A stretch of DNA of 64,000 bases from Lachnospiraceae bacterium UBA3689 (GTDB taxonomy: Bacteria > Bacillota > Clostridia > Lachnospirales > Lachnospiraceae), in contig DFIU01000010.1 of NCBI GenBank assembly GCA_002371465.1, positions 108,643-172,642 on the forward strand, given 5' to 3'. Under the pieces are notes generated by a model. It made no database searches. It worked only from the letters and a program-made list of their open reading frames with translations, and was not told the DNA's origin. Below, piece by piece: positions 53,003 through 62,404 of the stretch (its first letter is position 1; every line of letters begins with the position of its first letter). The position numbers and the translations under genes were made by a program.

Positions 53003-53794
53003 ATGCTTAAGAATCCCGAAGAGACTAAAAATCAGATCATTGCCTGGATCAGGCAGTATTTTGAGGAAAATGGACCTGCCTGCAGTGCCGTTGTCGGCAT
53101 TTCCGGCGGCAAGGACTCCAGCGTGGCGGCGGCTCTTTGCGCAAAGGCGCTGGGTAGGGACCGGGTGGTCGGCGTCCTCATGCCAAATGGGGAGCAGAGC
53201 GATATTGACGACGCCAGACAGCTGGTCGAGGCAATCGGAATCCGGTCGGTAGAATTTAATATCGGGTCCGCCTTTGACGCCATGATCGCCACGTTAGAAG
53301 AAAATGAAGCGTTGAAAGAGATCTCCGGCAGAACAGAGGTCTCCGGGGATACCCGGATCAATCTGTCGCCCCGCCTGCGGATGGCGACCCTCTACGCGAT
53401 CGGACAGATGCTGCCAAATGGGGCTCGGGTCGTCAATACCTGCAACCTCTCCGAGGACTATGTCGGTTATTCGACCAAGTACGGGGATGCGGCAGGAGAT
53501 TTCAGTCCCCTGTCGGACCTTCTAGTGGAGGAGGTTCTGCAGATCGGAGAAGTACTGGGACTGCCGGAAAACCTGGTTCAAAAGACCCCTTCCGATGGAC
53601 TGAGCGGTCAGTCGGATGAGGACAAGCTGGGCTTTACCTATCAGGTTCTGGGAACCTACATCAAGACCGGTGTTCTGGAGGATGTGGAGATTCGGCAGAA
53701 GATCGACCGGCTTCACCGTTTAAATCTCCACAAGCTGACTTCTATGCCGCGTTTTGTCTTAAAGGATGCGGAGCGAACGCTTAAGCTTATGTAA
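53003..53794 (+). CDS. nadE: Ammonia-dependent NAD synthetase
   Basis: A 263-residue NadE that amidates nicotinic acid adenine dinucleotide to NAD. The ATP-pyrophosphatase P-loop is VGISGGKDSSVAAAL near residue 35; further landmarks are GVLMPNGEQSD, TCNLSEDYVGYSTKYGD near residue 150 and KTPSDGLSGQSDEDKLG near residue 195. There is no glutaminase domain, so ammonia is used directly. ACAAGGAGAACAC precedes the ATG. The gene sits between glgB and the flavoprotein gene with short gaps. Confidence 0.95.
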   Translation: MLKNPEETKNQIIAWIRQYFEENGPACSAVVGISGGKDSSVAAALCAKALGRDRVVGVLMPNGEQSDIDDARQLVEAIGIRSVEFNIGSAFDAMIATLEENEALKEISGRTEVSGDTRINLSPRLRMATLYAIGQMLPNGARVVNTCNLSEDYVGYSTKYGDAAGDFSPLSDLLVEEVLQIGEVLGLPENLVQKTPSDGLSGQSDEDKLGFTYQVLGTYIKTGVLEDVEIRQKIDRLHRLNLHKLTSMPRFVLKDAERTLKLM

Positions 53795-53833
53795 AGAGAC
53801 ATTGATTTTAATCAGAAGAAAACGAGGACAGGC

Positions 53834-55645
53834 ATGCTACAGATCAGTCAGCTGAAACTCCCCTGCGGAAAGGACCGGTCAGCCCTAAAGGACAGGATTC
53901 AAAAAGCTTTAAAATTAAAGGGAGAGGACGCCTTTTCCTGGACGCTTTTGCGGCATTCGGTGGACGCAAGGAAAAAGCCCGACCTCTACGACGTCTATAC
54001 GGTTGGGGTCACCTTTCCCGATGGGCGAAATGAGGATAAGCTGGCGGCAAAGCTGCACAACCGCAATATCTGCGTCAAAAAGGTAACTTCCTACCGTTTT
54101 CCCAAGGCCCGGGATGGAGCGGAGCAGCTCCGCCACCGACCTGTCGTGATCGGCTTTGGTCCGGCAGGACTTTTCTGCGCCCTCATGCTGGCGGAGCAGG
54201 GCTATCGTCCGCTGGTCCTGGAGCGGGGACAGGCGATGGAGGACCGCATTAAAAGTGTGGAGACGTTCTGGCAGACCGGGGATCTTGATTCCGAATCGAA
54301 TATCCAGTTTGGTGAGGGCGGAGCCGGGACCTTTTCCGATGGCAAGCTGACGACCAGTGTCAAGGACCCGGCGGGCAGAAATAAAAAAGTCATGGAGGTC
54401 TTCATTTCAGCCGGAGCGCCGGAGGAGATCGCCTGGGAGCAGCTGCCCCACATCGGAACCGACGTCCTAAGAGAGGTCATCCGCAACTTACGGCTCAGGA
54501 TCATTTCCCTTGGCGGAGAGATCCGCTTTTCCTCCTGCGTCACGGACTTTCAAAGTGAACACGGAGTCATAACCGGACTTACCGTAAAGGATCGGGAGGG
54601 AACCTATGAACTGGAGGCGGACTGCGTCGTCCTCGCTCCGGGTCACAGTTCCAGGGACACCATCCGGACCTTCTATCAAAAGGAATTGCCCATGACCCAG
54701 AAGGCATTTGCGGTGGGCTTCCGGGTGACCCATCCCCAGGGCCTTTTGGATCACCAGCAGTACGGAATCTCAGATCGAAAGGAAATGGACCGGTTGGGGC
54801 TGCCGGCTGTCAGCTACAAGGTGACGGCTCATCCCAAGTCCGGCAGAGGGGTCTACAGCTTCTGCATGTGTCCGGGCGGCTATATCGTCAACGCCTCCTC
54901 GGAACCGGGGCGGCTTGCCGTCAACGGCATGAGTGACTACGCCCGGGATTCCGCCCGGGCAAACAGCGCCATCGTCATGACGGTCAACGCCCGGGATTTC
55001 GGCTCGGATGACGTCCTGGCGGGCATGGAGTACCAGGAAAGGCTGGAGACCCGGGCTTATGAGCTTGCCGCAGGCAGGGTTCCGGTCGAATCCTATGCGG
55101 ATTTTAAGGAAGCAATAGAGGCGAAAGCTGCATCCTGTGCGGGTAGAAGCGAAAGCAATGGAGCGAAAGCTATATCTAGCGCGGACTTTGGAGCGGTCAC
55201 AGGAGTGGAAGCAGAGAAAGAAGTCGGCAGGGAAGAGCTTAGATCGCTAAACAAAGAAGAGAATGGTCAGCTCTGTGACAAGGATGAGATCAGACCCTTA
55301 AGTAAAGAGGCGACCGACCGGCTCTGCATCAAGGGGCGCGCCAGTCTGGCTCCCCTGCATCAGCTCTTTCCGGATGATATGAACCGGGATTTTATCGAGG
55401 GCATGGAGAGCTTTGAAAAAAGAATCCCCGGCTTTACAAATGGGGATACCTACCTGGCAGGTCTTGAGAGCAGGACCTCCTCCCCGGTCCGGATCACCCG
55501 GGATGAGAACGGGGAGAGCGCGATCAAGGGTCTTTATCCCTGCGGCGAGGGAGCGGGGTATGCGGGAGGCATCACCTCCGCCTCGATCGACGGGATCAAG
55601 ACGGCGGAACTGATCGCAACCCGCTTCCGTCCCGCGGATATCTGA
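53834..55645 (+). CDS. FAD-dependent oxidoreductase (COG2509-like) with a repeat-containing insertion
   Basis: A 603-residue flavoprotein. A small N-terminal domain (about 90 residues, ending KVTSYRFPKA) precedes the FAD-binding motif VIGFGPAGLFCALML near residue 100 and NIQFGEGGAGTFSDGKL near residue 155; GYAGGITSASIDGIKTA near the C terminus completes the fold. This matches a conserved bacterial family of uncharacterised dehydrogenases. Residues about 425-500 are an unusual hydrophilic insertion with two diverged repeats, one 54-base tandem pair (55234-55341). Function unknown. Confidence 0.88.
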   Translation: MLQISQLKLPCGKDRSALKDRIQKALKLKGEDAFSWTLLRHSVDARKKPDLYDVYTVGVTFPDGRNEDKLAAKLHNRNICVKKVTSYRFPKARDGAEQLRHRPVVIGFGPAGLFCALMLAEQGYRPLVLERGQAMEDRIKSVETFWQTGDLDSESNIQFGEGGAGTFSDGKLTTSVKDPAGRNKKVMEVFISAGAPEEIAWEQLPHIGTDVLREVIRNLRLRIISLGGEIRFSSCVTDFQSEHGVITGLTVKDREGTYELEADCVVLAPGHSSRDTIRTFYQKELPMTQKAFAVGFRVTHPQGLLDHQQYGISDRKEMDRLGLPAVSYKVTAHPKSGRGVYSFCMCPGGYIVNASSEPGRLAVNGMSDYARDSARANSAIVMTVNARDFGSDDVLAGMEYQERLETRAYELAAGRVPVESYADFKEAIEAKAASCAGRSESNGAKAISSADFGAVTGVEAEKEVGREELRSLNKEENGQLCDKDEIRPLSKEATDRLCIKGRASLAPLHQLFPDDMNRDFIEGMESFEKRIPGFTNGDTYLAGLESRTSSPVRITRDENGESAIKGLYPCGEGAGYAGGITSASIDGIKTAELIATRFRPADI

Positions 55646-55742
55646 TCGCTTCACGGAATTTTTAGAAACTGCCGGGACATTCTAGGTTATAATGCTGGAG
55701 ATGAATCCATCCATCTATCAGTTTATGAAAAGAGGAAATGAA

Positions 55743-56138
55743 GTGAGCGCAATTACACCGGAATATATTTTGATCAATCTGATTATTTTAGCTATCTTAC
55801 TGGTTGGCGGCTACTTTGTCATCCGCAAGATTCAGGGGGGCGGGAAGCTGCAAAACCCCTTCCATTTTCAAAAGAGCGGAAATCGGGTGACAGGAGATAA
55901 GACCTCCGTCATCGCCATTGTCGCGGGGGTCACGAAAAATCTTCGGAATCCGGGCGAAGCGGAGACCTACTATGTGATCTGCAATTACAAGGACCCGGAC
56001 ACCCGCCTGTCCACGACCTTTACCTCGCGGGAACTCAAAGTCTGCCCGGGCAGGGATATCATCGGCAAGCCGGTCAAGGTGACCCTCGATCCCACCCATC
56101 CCGGGACTTACACGGTCGATATTGATTCGATCCTATAA
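55743..56138 (+). CDS. Hypothetical membrane-anchored protein
   Basis: About 131 residues from GTG 55743, seven bases after AGAGG. The longer frame from 55692 is rejected because its ATG overlaps a TTATAAT -10 box. One N-terminal helix (YILINLIILAILLVGGYFVI) is followed by a soluble beta-rich domain with DKTSVIAIVAGV and TYYVICNYKDPDTR. Probably anchored with the domain in the cytoplasm or cell-wall side; orientation was not determined. No family recognised. Confidence 0.72.
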   Translation: MSAITPEYILINLIILAILLVGGYFVIRKIQGGGKLQNPFHFQKSGNRVTGDKTSVIAIVAGVTKNLRNPGEAETYYVICNYKDPDTRLSTTFTSRELKVCPGRDIIGKPVKVTLDPTHPGTYTVDIDSIL

Positions 56139-56159
56139 CCAATACGGAATGGAAAATGC

Positions 56160-56891
56160 ATGGACCTGATCAGATATGAGTCCGACGATCCGGACTACGG
56201 AACCATTAAAATTGAAGATAAGTTTCTGGGAAATGAGCATGTCCGGTTTCTGACCGTGAACGGAGCGATTGAAACGGCTGCCTATCTGCATCCGGGGCGG
56301 GAGTATGAGCTGTTTTCGGACTATCTGCAGGGCTTTAACTGGGCTTACCGAATCCGACCGGACCTGCAAAAGACCCTGCTGATCGGGGGTGGGGGCTTTG
56401 CCTATCCTAAGTACTACATCAGCAACTATCCGGATAAGCGGATTGATGTCGTGGAAATCAGCCCCATGATGGTTCAGCTGGCTCACGACTTTTTTGGTGT
56501 GGACCAGCTGATTGAGACTTATGATCTTGAGGCGACACAGAGGATGCGGGTCTTCATCGAAGATGGTATGCGCTACCTGAAAGATACCGATGACCGCTAT
56601 GATGTGATCTTAAATGACGCCTATATCGGCAAGGTCTTTCACCGGGGACTCCAATCCAATGAGGGAATTGCGCTTTCCAAACAGCATTTAAGTGATGATG
56701 GCATCTATGTCATGAATCTGGTGACGGCGGATAAGGGGATCTGGGCTTACAGCGGCAGGCGCATGATGCGAAAGCTCCTGAAGCAGTTCCGCTATGCGGT
56801 GCTGCTTCAGGCGAATGAAGAGATCAGTCCCTATGACCGGCAGAACTGCCTGATCTTTGCCTCGGACCGGGACCTTTTTACCAGGAAGTAA
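56160..56891 (+). CDS. Spermidine-synthase-like methyltransferase-fold protein
   Basis: A 243-residue Rossmann protein similar to the catalytic domain of spermidine synthases. The glycine motif LLIGGGGFAYPKYY near residue 78, the acidic RIDVVEISP near residue 100 and the active-site-like YDVILNDAYIG near residue 150 are visible. Only weak ribosome binding precedes the ATG. Classical spermidine synthase has D-Y-x-x-D at the active site; here it reads NDAY, so aminopropyl transfer cannot be assumed. Confidence 0.8.
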   Translation: MDLIRYESDDPDYGTIKIEDKFLGNEHVRFLTVNGAIETAAYLHPGREYELFSDYLQGFNWAYRIRPDLQKTLLIGGGGFAYPKYYISNYPDKRIDVVEISPMMVQLAHDFFGVDQLIETYDLEATQRMRVFIEDGMRYLKDTDDRYDVILNDAYIGKVFHRGLQSNEGIALSKQHLSDDGIYVMNLVTADKGIWAYSGRRMMRKLLKQFRYAVLLQANEEISPYDRQNCLIFASDRDLFTRK

Positions 56892-57039
56892 GAGGAACTG
56901 GACTTAAAGCTGGCACTTCGGTTGACAAAGAGTTTCGGCAAGCTTGTTTCCGGTCGAGGAGTATTTGCGGATTTTTTGCAGAAGAATGGAATAAACGTGA
57001 TGGATGCAGCAGATTTAGGGAAGGACGAGGGAATCTTGT

Positions 57040-58191
57040 ATGGCGATTGATCGCGACTTTTTGGGGGGTATTTACCGGGATCTGTACGGAAGTGACAAGG
57101 ACCTGCCAGCGGGATTTCATCAGCCGAAGTCCGGGTCGACGGGGACAGATGAGAGCTCCTTAAGTGATTTGACGGGAAACCCGGAAGGGAAGACCGATCA
57201 AGAAAATCCAGCAGGTCCGGATGACAATCAGAATGGTATTGGAATAGAGAGAAGTTCTGAAGGGCAGACGGTGCAGACTGCCGCAGAACCCGTGGATCAA
57301 GAAGAGGTTCAAGCTAAGGAAGAGGACCCGGAACAGGAGTTGCAGGACCTGATCGGTCTTGACGCGATCAAGCACGATGTATTGGAGCTGGCGGATTTTG
57401 CCAAGGTGCAGAAGCTTCGCAAGGAGCAGGGACTTAAAAACGCCCCGATCAGTATGCACCTGGTCTTTACCGGCAACCCCGGGACCGGCAAAACGACCGT
57501 GGCTCGAATCCTGGCAAGGCTCTACAAGAAGATCGGTGTTTTAAGCAAGGGGCAGCTGGTGGAGGTTGACCGGTCCGGTCTGGTCGCCGGTTATGTAGGA
57601 CAGACCGCTATCAAAACCCAGGAGCAGATTCAGAAAGCTCTGGGCGGCGTCCTCTTTATCGATGAGGCTTACGCCCTGGCAAATGACGACGCCGGCGGCA
57701 GTTACGGGCAGGAGGCGATCGACACCCTCCTAAAGGCGATGGAGGACCACCGAGACGAGCTGGTTGTGATCGTGGCGGGTTACACCAAGCCCATGGAGAC
57801 CTTTATTGAGAGCAACCCGGGACTTAAATCCCGCTTCAATAAATACATTGACTTCCCCGACTATACGACGGACCAGCTGATGGAGATCTTTGACCGCAAC
57901 TGTCAGAAATACGACTACAGGGTCGATCCGGACATCCGCCAACAGATTCGCCAGCTGATTGTCATAAGGCAGCTGAAGCGACCGGAGAATTTTGCCAATG
58001 CAAGAGAGGTCCGCAACCTCTTTGAAGAGATCATCACCAATCAGGCGAGGCGCCTGGCGGCAATGGAACGGCCGACCGGGGAAGACATGATGACTATCAC
58101 CCTGGACGATCTGGCGGAGAACCTGACGGAGAGTTTTACTCCGGAAACCCCCGCTCCGGCAGATCCTTTGGGCGAGAGGACATTGAACTGA
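57040..58191 (+). CDS. AAA+ ATPase, SpoVK/CbbX-like
   Basis: A 383-residue protein. The N-terminal 110 residues are low-complexity and acidic; the AAA core then shows LIGLDAIKHDVLELADFAKV, Walker A TGNPGTGKTTVARIL near residue 145, Walker B GGVLFIDEAYAL near residue 205 and a second-region-of-homology GLKSRFNKYIDFPDY near residue 262. SpoVK-type ATPases occur in sporulating Firmicutes. The similarity to the RuBisCO activase CbbX is a family trait and not evidence of a link to the RLP gene 50 kb away. Confidence 0.86.
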   Translation: MAIDRDFLGGIYRDLYGSDKDLPAGFHQPKSGSTGTDESSLSDLTGNPEGKTDQENPAGPDDNQNGIGIERSSEGQTVQTAAEPVDQEEVQAKEEDPEQELQDLIGLDAIKHDVLELADFAKVQKLRKEQGLKNAPISMHLVFTGNPGTGKTTVARILARLYKKIGVLSKGQLVEVDRSGLVAGYVGQTAIKTQEQIQKALGGVLFIDEAYALANDDAGGSYGQEAIDTLLKAMEDHRDELVVIVAGYTKPMETFIESNPGLKSRFNKYIDFPDYTTDQLMEIFDRNCQKYDYRVDPDIRQQIRQLIVIRQLKRPENFANAREVRNLFEEIITNQARRLAAMERPTGEDMMTITLDDLAENLTESFTPETPAPADPLGERTLN

Positions 58192-58302
58192 CCTTATAGA
58201 CCGCGATGATGTTTCATGCGAAAAAACAGATCGGATGATACAATATGACCTATGTGAAAAAACGGCAGTAAGTGCGGATAAATTTTGGAAAGGGTAGAAT
58301 AA

Positions 58303-60720
58303 ATGGCAGAAATGAGAAAAGAATCTCTTCCCGAGATGAACGAGCGGGAGATCCAAAACGCGCTGACGGCGCGGTACGCGGCGGCGCAGGGCATGGTTCT
58401 CCTTGAAAATAAGGGAGTCCTTCCCTTAAAGAAGAGTTCCAGAGTGGCAGTTTACGGGCAGGGAGTCCGCCACACGGTTCCGGGCGGGACCGGTTCGGGG
58501 TCGGTCAACAACCGCCACAATGCGACGATTGAAGAGGGGCTTTTAAACCAGGGTTTTATCATTACCAATGAAGCCTGGCTGGATTCCTATGAAGAGGTCT
58601 ATCAGGCTGCGGTCAGGGACTATCAAAGCCAGATTGACCGGCTCAATATGGGAGAGAACGGTCTGGATTTTGACGGCTATATGCAAAAGTGCGCCTATAT
58701 CGCCAAGCCGGACCCGGTCTGTCCGCCCGTCACCAGGCGGGAAGAGGATACCGATACGGCGATTGTCGTCATCAGTCGGATCTCGGGCGAGGCATACGAC
58801 CGGCGCCCCGTCAGGGGGGACTACTACCTGTCCGATCCGGAGGAAGAGCTGTTAAAGCAGGTGACAAACGTCTATGCTCACACTATCGTTCTGCTGAATG
58901 TGGGCGGCGTGATTGACTTAAGCTTCCTCGACCGGGTTCCGGTCGACGGTCTCCTTTTGATGGGACTTGCCGGCGAAGAGGGAGGCAACGCGGCTGCTGA
59001 AATTCTAAGCGGCAGGGTCAATCCCTCGGGAAGGCTGACCGATACCTGGGCTTACCACTATGAAGACTATCCCTCATCAAAGACGTTCGGAAGAAATGAC
59101 GGCAACCTCTATGAAACCAAATATGAGGAGGGCATTTACGTCGGCTACCGCTATTTTGATTCCTTTGGCGTAAAGCCCAGATACCCCTTTGGCTATGGTC
59201 TTTCCTATACCACCTTTGAACGCAGGGTTCTGGGTGTCGACTATGTCGAAGGCTATGTCAAGCTCCATGTCTCGGTCAAAAATACGGGCAGGGTCCAGGG
59301 CAAGGAGGTCCTGCAGGTCTATGTATCAAAGCCCTGGGGGCTCCGCAGGAAGGAGTTAAAACAGCTCGTTGAATACGGCAAGACCAGGCGGCTGGAACCG
59401 GGGGAAGAGCAGAGACTTGACCTGTCTTTTCACCTCTATTCCCTGGCTTCCTGGCATACCGGAAAATCCCGCTATTTCTATGACAGCGGCGATTATATCG
59501 TCCTGGTCGGACCGTCCTCTGCCGCCGTAGAACCGGAGGCGGTTCTTCATGTAGCCGACACCCTTTTTATGGAACCGCTGAAACATATCCTGCCCCTGCA
59601 GGATGCTTTAAAGGAACTTGATCCGCCTGAGGACCTGCAAAAGTCGGTTCGGGAGAGCTGGCTTACTGAGAAGTCCCAGCTGCCGAATCTTACTGTGAAG
59701 GATCCCAAGGTGATCCGTCACTATGAGGAAAATTGGGAATGGATCGACTGGGACGAACTGACCGGGGATGAGACGGCTTCGGCTCCCTTTGCCCTTCGGA
59801 GAATGACTCTTGAGGACAAGGTCCGTATGGTGGTCGGTCAGCCTGCCAACCATGAAAATGGAGCGCTGGGCAATGCCTCGGAAGCGGTCCCCGGAGCGGC
59901 AGGCGAGACAACCAGTGTCTTAAAGGACAGGCTGGGGATTACGGGAGCTGTCATGGCGGACGGACCTGCCGGTCTGCGCCTGACCCAGTCCTATCTAAGG
60001 GACGGCGTCCGGCAGTACCAGTTCTGTACCGCCATTCCGACCGGAACGGTTCTGGCGCAGAGCTTCGACCGGGAAATGCTAAAGCGGATCGGCAAGATGA
60101 TCGCCGGGGAAATGAAGGAGTTCGGCGTCCGTCTCTGGCTGGCTCCGGGGATGAATATCCACCGCAACCCCTTATGCGGGCGGAACTTTGAATATTTCAG
60201 TGAAGATCCCCTGGTTGTGGGCTGGAGTGCCGCCTGTCTGACGCGGGGCGTGCAGGAGGACCGGACCTTGGGCGTTACGATTAAGCATTTTGCCTGCAAT
60301 AACCAGGAGGACAACCGCAGGGGCTCTTCCAGTATCGTATCGGAGCGGGCTCTTCGCGAGATCTATTTGAAGGGCTTTGAAATTGCGGTCGTCGAGTCCC
60401 AGCCCAGGGCGATCATGACGTCCTACAATAAGATCAACGGTGTTCACGCCGCCAACAGCTACGACCTCTGCACCGAGATGGCAAGAAATGAGTGGGGCTT
60501 TGAGGGCTTTATCATGACGGACTGGACGACGACCAACGTGAACGGCGGCTCGTCGGCGGCAAAGTGTATCGCGGCTGGAAATGATCTGGTCATGCCGGGC
60601 TTTGCGTCCGATATGAAGGAGATCCAGGAGGCGCTTGACGGCAGCGGCGACTATGCCTTAACGGAGGAGAAGCTCAACCAGTGCGCCCTTCGGATTCTGA
60701 CCTTTATTCTGGCACAGTAA
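58303..60720 (+). CDS. Glycoside hydrolase family 3 with permuted domain order
   Basis: An 805-residue GH3 beta-glycosidase without signal peptide. The usual C-terminal domain comes first (NKGVLPLKK near residue 38, GGTGSGSVNNRH near residue 65), then a fibronectin-III-like domain (GKEVLQVYVSKP near residue 340), then the TIM barrel with MADGPAGLRL near residue 550, HRNPLCGRNFEYFSEDP near residue 620, KHFACNNQEDNR near residue 661 and the nucleophile Asp in GFIMTDW near residue 741. This reversed order is known from Ruminococcus and Butyrivibrio beta-glucosidases. The gene is followed by a WYL regulator. Confidence 0.93.
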   Translation: MAEMRKESLPEMNEREIQNALTARYAAAQGMVLLENKGVLPLKKSSRVAVYGQGVRHTVPGGTGSGSVNNRHNATIEEGLLNQGFIITNEAWLDSYEEVYQAAVRDYQSQIDRLNMGENGLDFDGYMQKCAYIAKPDPVCPPVTRREEDTDTAIVVISRISGEAYDRRPVRGDYYLSDPEEELLKQVTNVYAHTIVLLNVGGVIDLSFLDRVPVDGLLLMGLAGEEGGNAAAEILSGRVNPSGRLTDTWAYHYEDYPSSKTFGRNDGNLYETKYEEGIYVGYRYFDSFGVKPRYPFGYGLSYTTFERRVLGVDYVEGYVKLHVSVKNTGRVQGKEVLQVYVSKPWGLRRKELKQLVEYGKTRRLEPGEEQRLDLSFHLYSLASWHTGKSRYFYDSGDYIVLVGPSSAAVEPEAVLHVADTLFMEPLKHILPLQDALKELDPPEDLQKSVRESWLTEKSQLPNLTVKDPKVIRHYEENWEWIDWDELTGDETASAPFALRRMTLEDKVRMVVGQPANHENGALGNASEAVPGAAGETTSVLKDRLGITGAVMADGPAGLRLTQSYLRDGVRQYQFCTAIPTGTVLAQSFDREMLKRIGKMIAGEMKEFGVRLWLAPGMNIHRNPLCGRNFEYFSEDPLVVGWSAACLTRGVQEDRTLGVTIKHFACNNQEDNRRGSSSIVSERALREIYLKGFEIAVVESQPRAIMTSYNKINGVHAANSYDLCTEMARNEWGFEGFIMTDWTTTNVNGGSSAAKCIAAGNDLVMPGFASDMKEIQEALDGSGDYALTEEKLNQCALRILTFILAQ

Positions 60721-60744
60721 AGACTGAGCCGTAAGGAGTAAGTT

Positions 60745-61737
60745 ATGGCGGAACAAAGCAGAAAGATGTCCCTTTTGACCCTGCTTCAGCTTCTGCTGAA
60801 AAAGACGGATGAGGACCATTTGCTCAATGCTTCCCAGATCGGAGAGCTGCTGGAGCAGGAGGGGATCTCGGTCGACCGTCGAACCATTTATAAGGCGATT
60901 GACTCCCTGACCGAGTTTGGCATCGACATTATCCAAAAGAAGGGCAGCAACAGCGGCTACTATGTCGGATCGAGGGAATTTGAGCTGCCGGAACTAAAGC
61001 TTTTGGTCGACGCGGTTCAGGCGTCCAAGTTCATGACCGCGAAGAAGTCGGAGGAGCTGATTAAAAAGCTGGAGAACCAGACCAGTGAATACAAGGCGCG
61101 CGAACTGAACCGGGAAGTCTTTATCCGTAACCGGATGAAGACGGAAAATGAGAAGATTTTCTACAACGTGGACGATATCCACGAGGCAATGAACCGGGAT
61201 AGGCAGATCACCTTTCGCTATGGCGAGTGGACGGTGGAGAAGAGGCTGGTTCCGAGGAAAAACGGCGCTCTCTACCGGGTCAGTCCCTGGGCTCTCAGCT
61301 GGGACGATGAGAATTATTATCTGATCGCCTACGACCGGGAGGCGGGGAAGATCAAGCACTACCGCGTCGATAAGATGACGGAGATCAAGGTTTTGGACCA
61401 GTCTCGCTTTGGCAAAGAGGAATTTGCCAACTTTGATCTGGCTTCCTATACGAAGAAGACCTTCGGCATGTTCGGTGGGGAAGAGGCTAAGGTGACGCTG
61501 CTGTGCCATAACCGTCTGGTCGGTGTCATGATCGACCGATTTGGGACGGATATGACTTTGTTCCGCGCGGATGAGGGGCATTTTCGCATCATTGTCCCGG
61601 TCCAGGTCAGTCCCCAGTTCTATGGCTGGGTCCTTGCCCTGGGCAGGGACGTGGTGATTGAGGGTCCGGTCCATGTCCGGACCGCCTACCGCCGCTATTT
61701 ACAGGACGCACTTGAAAATTATGAGGTAAGAGATTGA
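60745..61737 (+). CDS. WYL-domain transcriptional regulator
   Basis: A 330-residue regulator with an N-terminal winged helix-turn-helix (LNASQIGELLEQEGISVDRR region, then TIYKAIDSLTEFGIDI) and a WYL effector domain in the middle (RVSPWALSWDDENYYLIAYD near residue 185). A C-terminal extension (VRTAYRRYLQDAL) is typical. It starts 24 bases after the GH3 gene and could control it or sense nucleic-acid-like ligands. Translationally coupled to the next small gene. Confidence 0.9.
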   Translation: MAEQSRKMSLLTLLQLLLKKTDEDHLLNASQIGELLEQEGISVDRRTIYKAIDSLTEFGIDIIQKKGSNSGYYVGSREFELPELKLLVDAVQASKFMTAKKSEELIKKLENQTSEYKARELNREVFIRNRMKTENEKIFYNVDDIHEAMNRDRQITFRYGEWTVEKRLVPRKNGALYRVSPWALSWDDENYYLIAYDREAGKIKHYRVDKMTEIKVLDQSRFGKEEFANFDLASYTKKTFGMFGGEEAKVTLLCHNRLVGVMIDRFGTDMTLFRADEGHFRIIVPVQVSPQFYGWVLALGRDVVIEGPVHVRTAYRRYLQDALENYEVRD

Positions 61738-62054
61738 AGATTTTAGATGAACAGAGCAAAGTGGACGAATTCGGACCGGAGATGGCGGGATTTCGGGCAG
61801 AGGTAAAGGCCCAGATGGACGACGGGCAGACCCTCTACGCCTACGCCTGCCAGGTGGGCGATTTTGATTCCTATTCGATTGCCAGGACCAGCATCATGGA
61901 CGCGATCGAGGAGACCGGGGAGGATGATGTGGATCGCCTGGTCGAATTTACCAATTTTAAAGACGCGAGGGAGTCTGTCTACTGGGAGATCCTGCAGTAC
62001 GCCGACAACCTGGTCGGGGCGGACATGGACGACTACTACGCGGAAGAAGAGTAG
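61734..62054 (+). CDS. Hypothetical small acidic protein
   Basis: A 106-residue, strongly acidic protein that starts with a TTG overlapping the WYL regulator stop codon (gene overlap of four bases, GAGGTAAGAGA before it). Segments such as GDFDSYSIARTSIMDAIEE and DYYAEEE stand out, with no hydrophobic helix. Coupling to a WYL regulator suggests a regulatory partner or anti-regulator, but no family is recognised. Confidence 0.7.
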   Translation: MKILDEQSKVDEFGPEMAGFRAEVKAQMDDGQTLYAYACQVGDFDSYSIARTSIMDAIEETGEDDVDRLVEFTNFKDARESVYWEILQYADNLVGADMDDYYAEEE

Positions 62055-62064
62055 AGTGACCCGG

Positions 62065-62115
62065 TATGTCGAACATGACGGTCAGTTGTGAGAGATGGCA
62101 GGAATGTCCGACATA
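62065..62115. repeat. Twelve-base inverted repeat in the gap before two small genes
   Basis: TATGTCGAACAT (62065-62076) and ATGTCCGACATA (62104-62115) are complementary with one mismatch, with a 27-base spacer. No T-run follows, so an operator or transcript end structure is possible. The WYL regulator is encoded just upstream. Confidence 0.5.
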
Positions 62116-62224
62116 ATCTGATACAGATTGAGGCGTAAAGGATAGCGAGCAAGATTAAGAAACACGGGGATAGAAATTTCCAGCAATATATGAGAAAATG
62201 AACCTATTTACGGAGGTGAAGCGC

Positions 62225-62383
62225 ATGGCTGATGAGAAAAAGCAGGGTATTTTAAACGATGACTTGGAGGATCATATCGTCGATAAAATCGAGGATGTGA
62301 TGGAAAGTTTCAGCAAAATCGATGTTGAAGAAATGGTGAACGGAATCAATGATCTCGTGTCCAAAGAGACAAAAGAGGACTGA
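62225..62383 (+). CDS. Small acidic hypothetical protein
   Basis: A 52-residue frame from ATG 62225, directly after ACGGAGGTGAAGCGC, one of the best ribosome binding sites in the window; an ATG at 62198 lies before that site. The sequence is helical and charged (DEKKQGILNDDLEDHIVDKI, then MESFSKIDVEEMVNGI). It precedes an SH3 lipoprotein gene by 21 bases, so the two are probably co-transcribed. No family recognised. Confidence 0.7.
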   Translation: MADEKKQGILNDDLEDHIVDKIEDVMESFSKIDVEEMVNGINDLVSKETKED

Positions 62384-62404
62384 CTTAGACGGAGGGCAGG
62401 TGAA

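Noticed and set aside
57040..58191. The CbbX-like AAA ATPase as an activase for the RuBisCO-like protein at 3599-4945
   Set aside because: The two genes are more than 50 kb apart, SpoVK-like ATPases are common in spore-forming Firmicutes, and RLPs are not known to need activases.
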